Source: Puniceicoccales bacterium
GTDB taxonomy: Bacteria; Verrucomicrobiota; Verrucomicrobiia; Opitutales; LL51
NCBI GenBank assembly: GCA_031268545.1
Contig: JAIRXD010000075.1
Span: 1-6,917, forward strand
Direction of reading: 5' to 3'
Length of the DNA: 6,917 nucleotides
The translations under genes were made by a program, and so were the position numbers. This document shows, piece after piece, positions 5,816 through 6,917 of this stretch. Position 1 is the stretch's first letter. Every line of letters begins with the position of its first letter. The notes under the pieces were generated by a model that worked only from the letters and a program-made list of their open reading frames with translations, ran no database searches and had not been told where the DNA came from.

Positions 5816-6583
5816 TCATTTTTTTACTAAAGTCAAGACCTCTGGTTCATTATTTGTAATTAAAATTGTATGTTCACAGTGAGCGGCAACGGATCCGTCG
5901 ACGGTTTTTATTGTCCAACCATCATTGGTCGTAAATATATTTGATTTTCCGAGGGTGAACATTGGTTCTATGGCAATGGTCATACCTTCTTTGAGCGCTG
6001 GTCCGGTGACCGGTTTTCCGTAATTTGGTACCTGAGGTTCTTCATGCATATCTCTCCCAACCCCATGACCAACAAGCTCTTTAACAACGCCATAGCCGTG
6101 CATATCCGCATGGCACTGAATAGCATAGGAAATATCTCCGACATGATTACCAGGGATCGCAGCGTCTATGCCAGCCTGAAGCGCCAACTCTGTTATATTC
6201 ACCAGATTTTTAATTTTTTCATCCACATTGCCCACCGGTATAGTCCTCGTATTGTCACCAACAAATCCGTCATAACACGTTGCAACATCGATACTTATGA
6301 CATCGCCATCCTCCAGAACAATTTCATCCGACGGAATCCCATGCACAACCACATCATTTATGGAGAAGCATGCATAACCCGGAAATATTTTGTTACCATT
6401 TTTATAATGATAGGTGGCGCTAGTAGCCCTATGTTTTTTTATGGACGCGTGCGTTAAATCGTTGAGCTGTGCTGTGGAAATGCCAACCTTTACCTGAGAG
6501 ACTACTTCGTCTAAAATCTCTGCCGCAACCTGTCCAGCCTTCCTCATTTTTAATATATCAGATTTTGTTTTAATATTTATCAT
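5816..6583 (-). CDS. map: Methionine aminopeptidase, type I
   Basis: This cytosolic metalloenzyme removes the initiator methionine from nascent chains when the second residue is small. The pita-bread fold signatures are complete. The five metal ligands are visible as D99 (SIDVAT), D110 (VGDNTRT), H173 (GHGVGR), E206 (IEPMF) and E237 (CEHTI); H81 (VVHGIP) and H180 (DMHEEPQVPNYG) are the active-site histidines. With the ATG at 6583 it has 255 residues, the usual length, and begins INIKTKSDILKMRKAG as in the family. A longer frame opens at 6655, but its first 24 residues lie inside the secY end, do not resemble the family and lack a Shine-Dalgarno. AGGA (6590-6593) fits the 6583 start. No N-terminal zinc-finger extension is present. 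Confidence 0.96.
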   Translation of the reverse strand: MINIKTKSDILKMRKAGQVAAEILDEVVSQVKVGISTAQLNDLTHASIKKHRATSATYHYKNGNKIFPGYACFSINDVVVHGIPSDEIVLEDGDVISIDVATCYDGFVGDNTRTIPVGNVDEKIKNLVNITELALQAGIDAAIPGNHVGDISYAIQCHADMHGYGVVKELVGHGVGRDMHEEPQVPNYGKPVTGPALKEGMTIAIEPMFTLGKSNIFTTNDGWTIKTVDGSVAAHCEHTILITNNEPEVLTLVKK

Positions 6584-6589
6584 AGATGA

Positions 6590-6593
6590 TCCT
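6590..6593 (-). promoter_or_regulatory. map: Shine-Dalgarno AGGA deciding the map start
   Basis: On the minus strand AGGA lies 6 bases before the ATG at 6583 and overlaps the secY TAG stop (6592-6594). It supports the shorter 255-residue map start over the frame opening at 6655 and implies coupling of secY and map. Confidence 0.65.
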
Positions 6594-6917
6594 ATCTCTT
6601 TCTGAGAAAGAATAATATAAGTCCTGCGATGAGCAATACACCAACGGCTATCCAAAACTTTTTAGTCCTTGAAGCAAAATCTGCCACTTCATGGAATGCA
6701 TTCTGACCGCCACCCGATGGCAGCGCTCTAGTCTTAATTTTTCCTTTTGCCCAAAAGCCGTCGTAATTTCTCTCTATTAGATGTACTTCCATTTGTTTCA
6801 TCGTTTCCAGTATGATGCCGACAGAAATCAACGTTCCAGTCCCCCCCAAAAAACATGGCAAGTACTTTTACAATAACATTTGATTTATTTACAAGCCCGT
6901 ATTTGAACAATATTGCC
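6592..6917 (-). CDS. secY: Protein translocase subunit SecY, C-terminal part, with apparent frameshift
   Basis: SecY is the channel subunit of the SecYEG translocon. Only the last ~108 codons are in the window; the 5' end lies to the right. From 6916 the frame reads [24 protein letters not shown], the run into the last family membrane helix. After a run of seven Gs (6841-6847) the frame must lose one base to continue as [18 protein letters not shown], which matches the FGGTSLLI-type helix of SecY, then [14 protein letters not shown], where most SecY proteins end. Unshifted, the chain would end at a TAA at 6734-6736 after 35 unrelated codons. Beyond KIKTR there are 44 more residues with an extra hydrophobic helix ([17 protein letters not shown]) before a basic end. 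Because SecY is essential and both sides are well conserved, the extra G is more likely a sequencing error than a real lesion. Confidence 0.85.

Noticed and set aside
6584..6655. Longer N-terminus for methionine aminopeptidase starting at 6655
   Set aside because: The extra 24 residues lie within the secY coding end, do not resemble the family, and the inner ATG at 6583 has a good AGGA and gives the normal 255-residue length.
6592..6861. Separate 89-codon gene starting with TTG at 6861
   Set aside because: It is the shifted 3' end of secY: its sequence continues the SecY C-terminal helix and the missing part lies immediately upstream in the neighbouring frame.

Overview
The window is a compact stretch of bacterial chromosome in which every gene I can support lies on the minus strand. 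In transcription order (right to left) it carries the end of the spc/alpha ribosomal operon, a small membrane zinc-ribbon protein, a pyrophosphate-dependent phosphofructokinase, and then two genes that I read as part of a type III secretion (or flagellar C-ring type) locus. There is no tRNA, rRNA, CRISPR array or insertion sequence, and no gap between genes exceeds about 80 bases.

Right part (about 2680-6917): secY (3' end only) - map - rpsM - rpsK - rpsD - rpoA - rplQ. Gaps run from 9 to 49 bases, except secY-map, where the stop codon of one overlaps the Shine-Dalgarno of the next. This unit couples the translocon, N-terminal methionine removal, three 30S proteins, the RNA polymerase alpha subunit and L17. 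infA and rpmJ, often found between map and rpsM, are not here. The secY fragment carries an apparent one-base insertion in a run of seven Gs. S11 has an extra acidic N-terminus, L17 an extra charged C-terminus and SecY an extra C-terminal membrane helix.

Middle (about 1204-2680): a 70-residue protein with one membrane helix and three CxxC pairs, then a 397-residue phosphofructokinase with the GGDD and PKTIDND signatures of the PPi-using type.

Left part (1-1126): a 244-residue protein whose last 65 or so residues fit a SPOA (FliM/FliN/SctQ) domain. Twelve bases downstream a second minus-strand gene starts at 379 and stays open to the window edge. It encodes an acidic, proline-rich chain built partly of a 25-residue unit repeated in tandem (75 bp in DNA). 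I infer that the pair may be a split SctQ, comparable to HrcQa/HrcQb, with the second SPOA domain beyond the window.

Organism: moderately AT-rich Gram-negative-type bacterium. PPi-phosphofructokinase, a probable T3SS C-ring protein and extended ribosomal proteins fit the Verrucomicrobiota/PVC group best, possibly a host-associated member. This is inference from protein impressions, not a database result.
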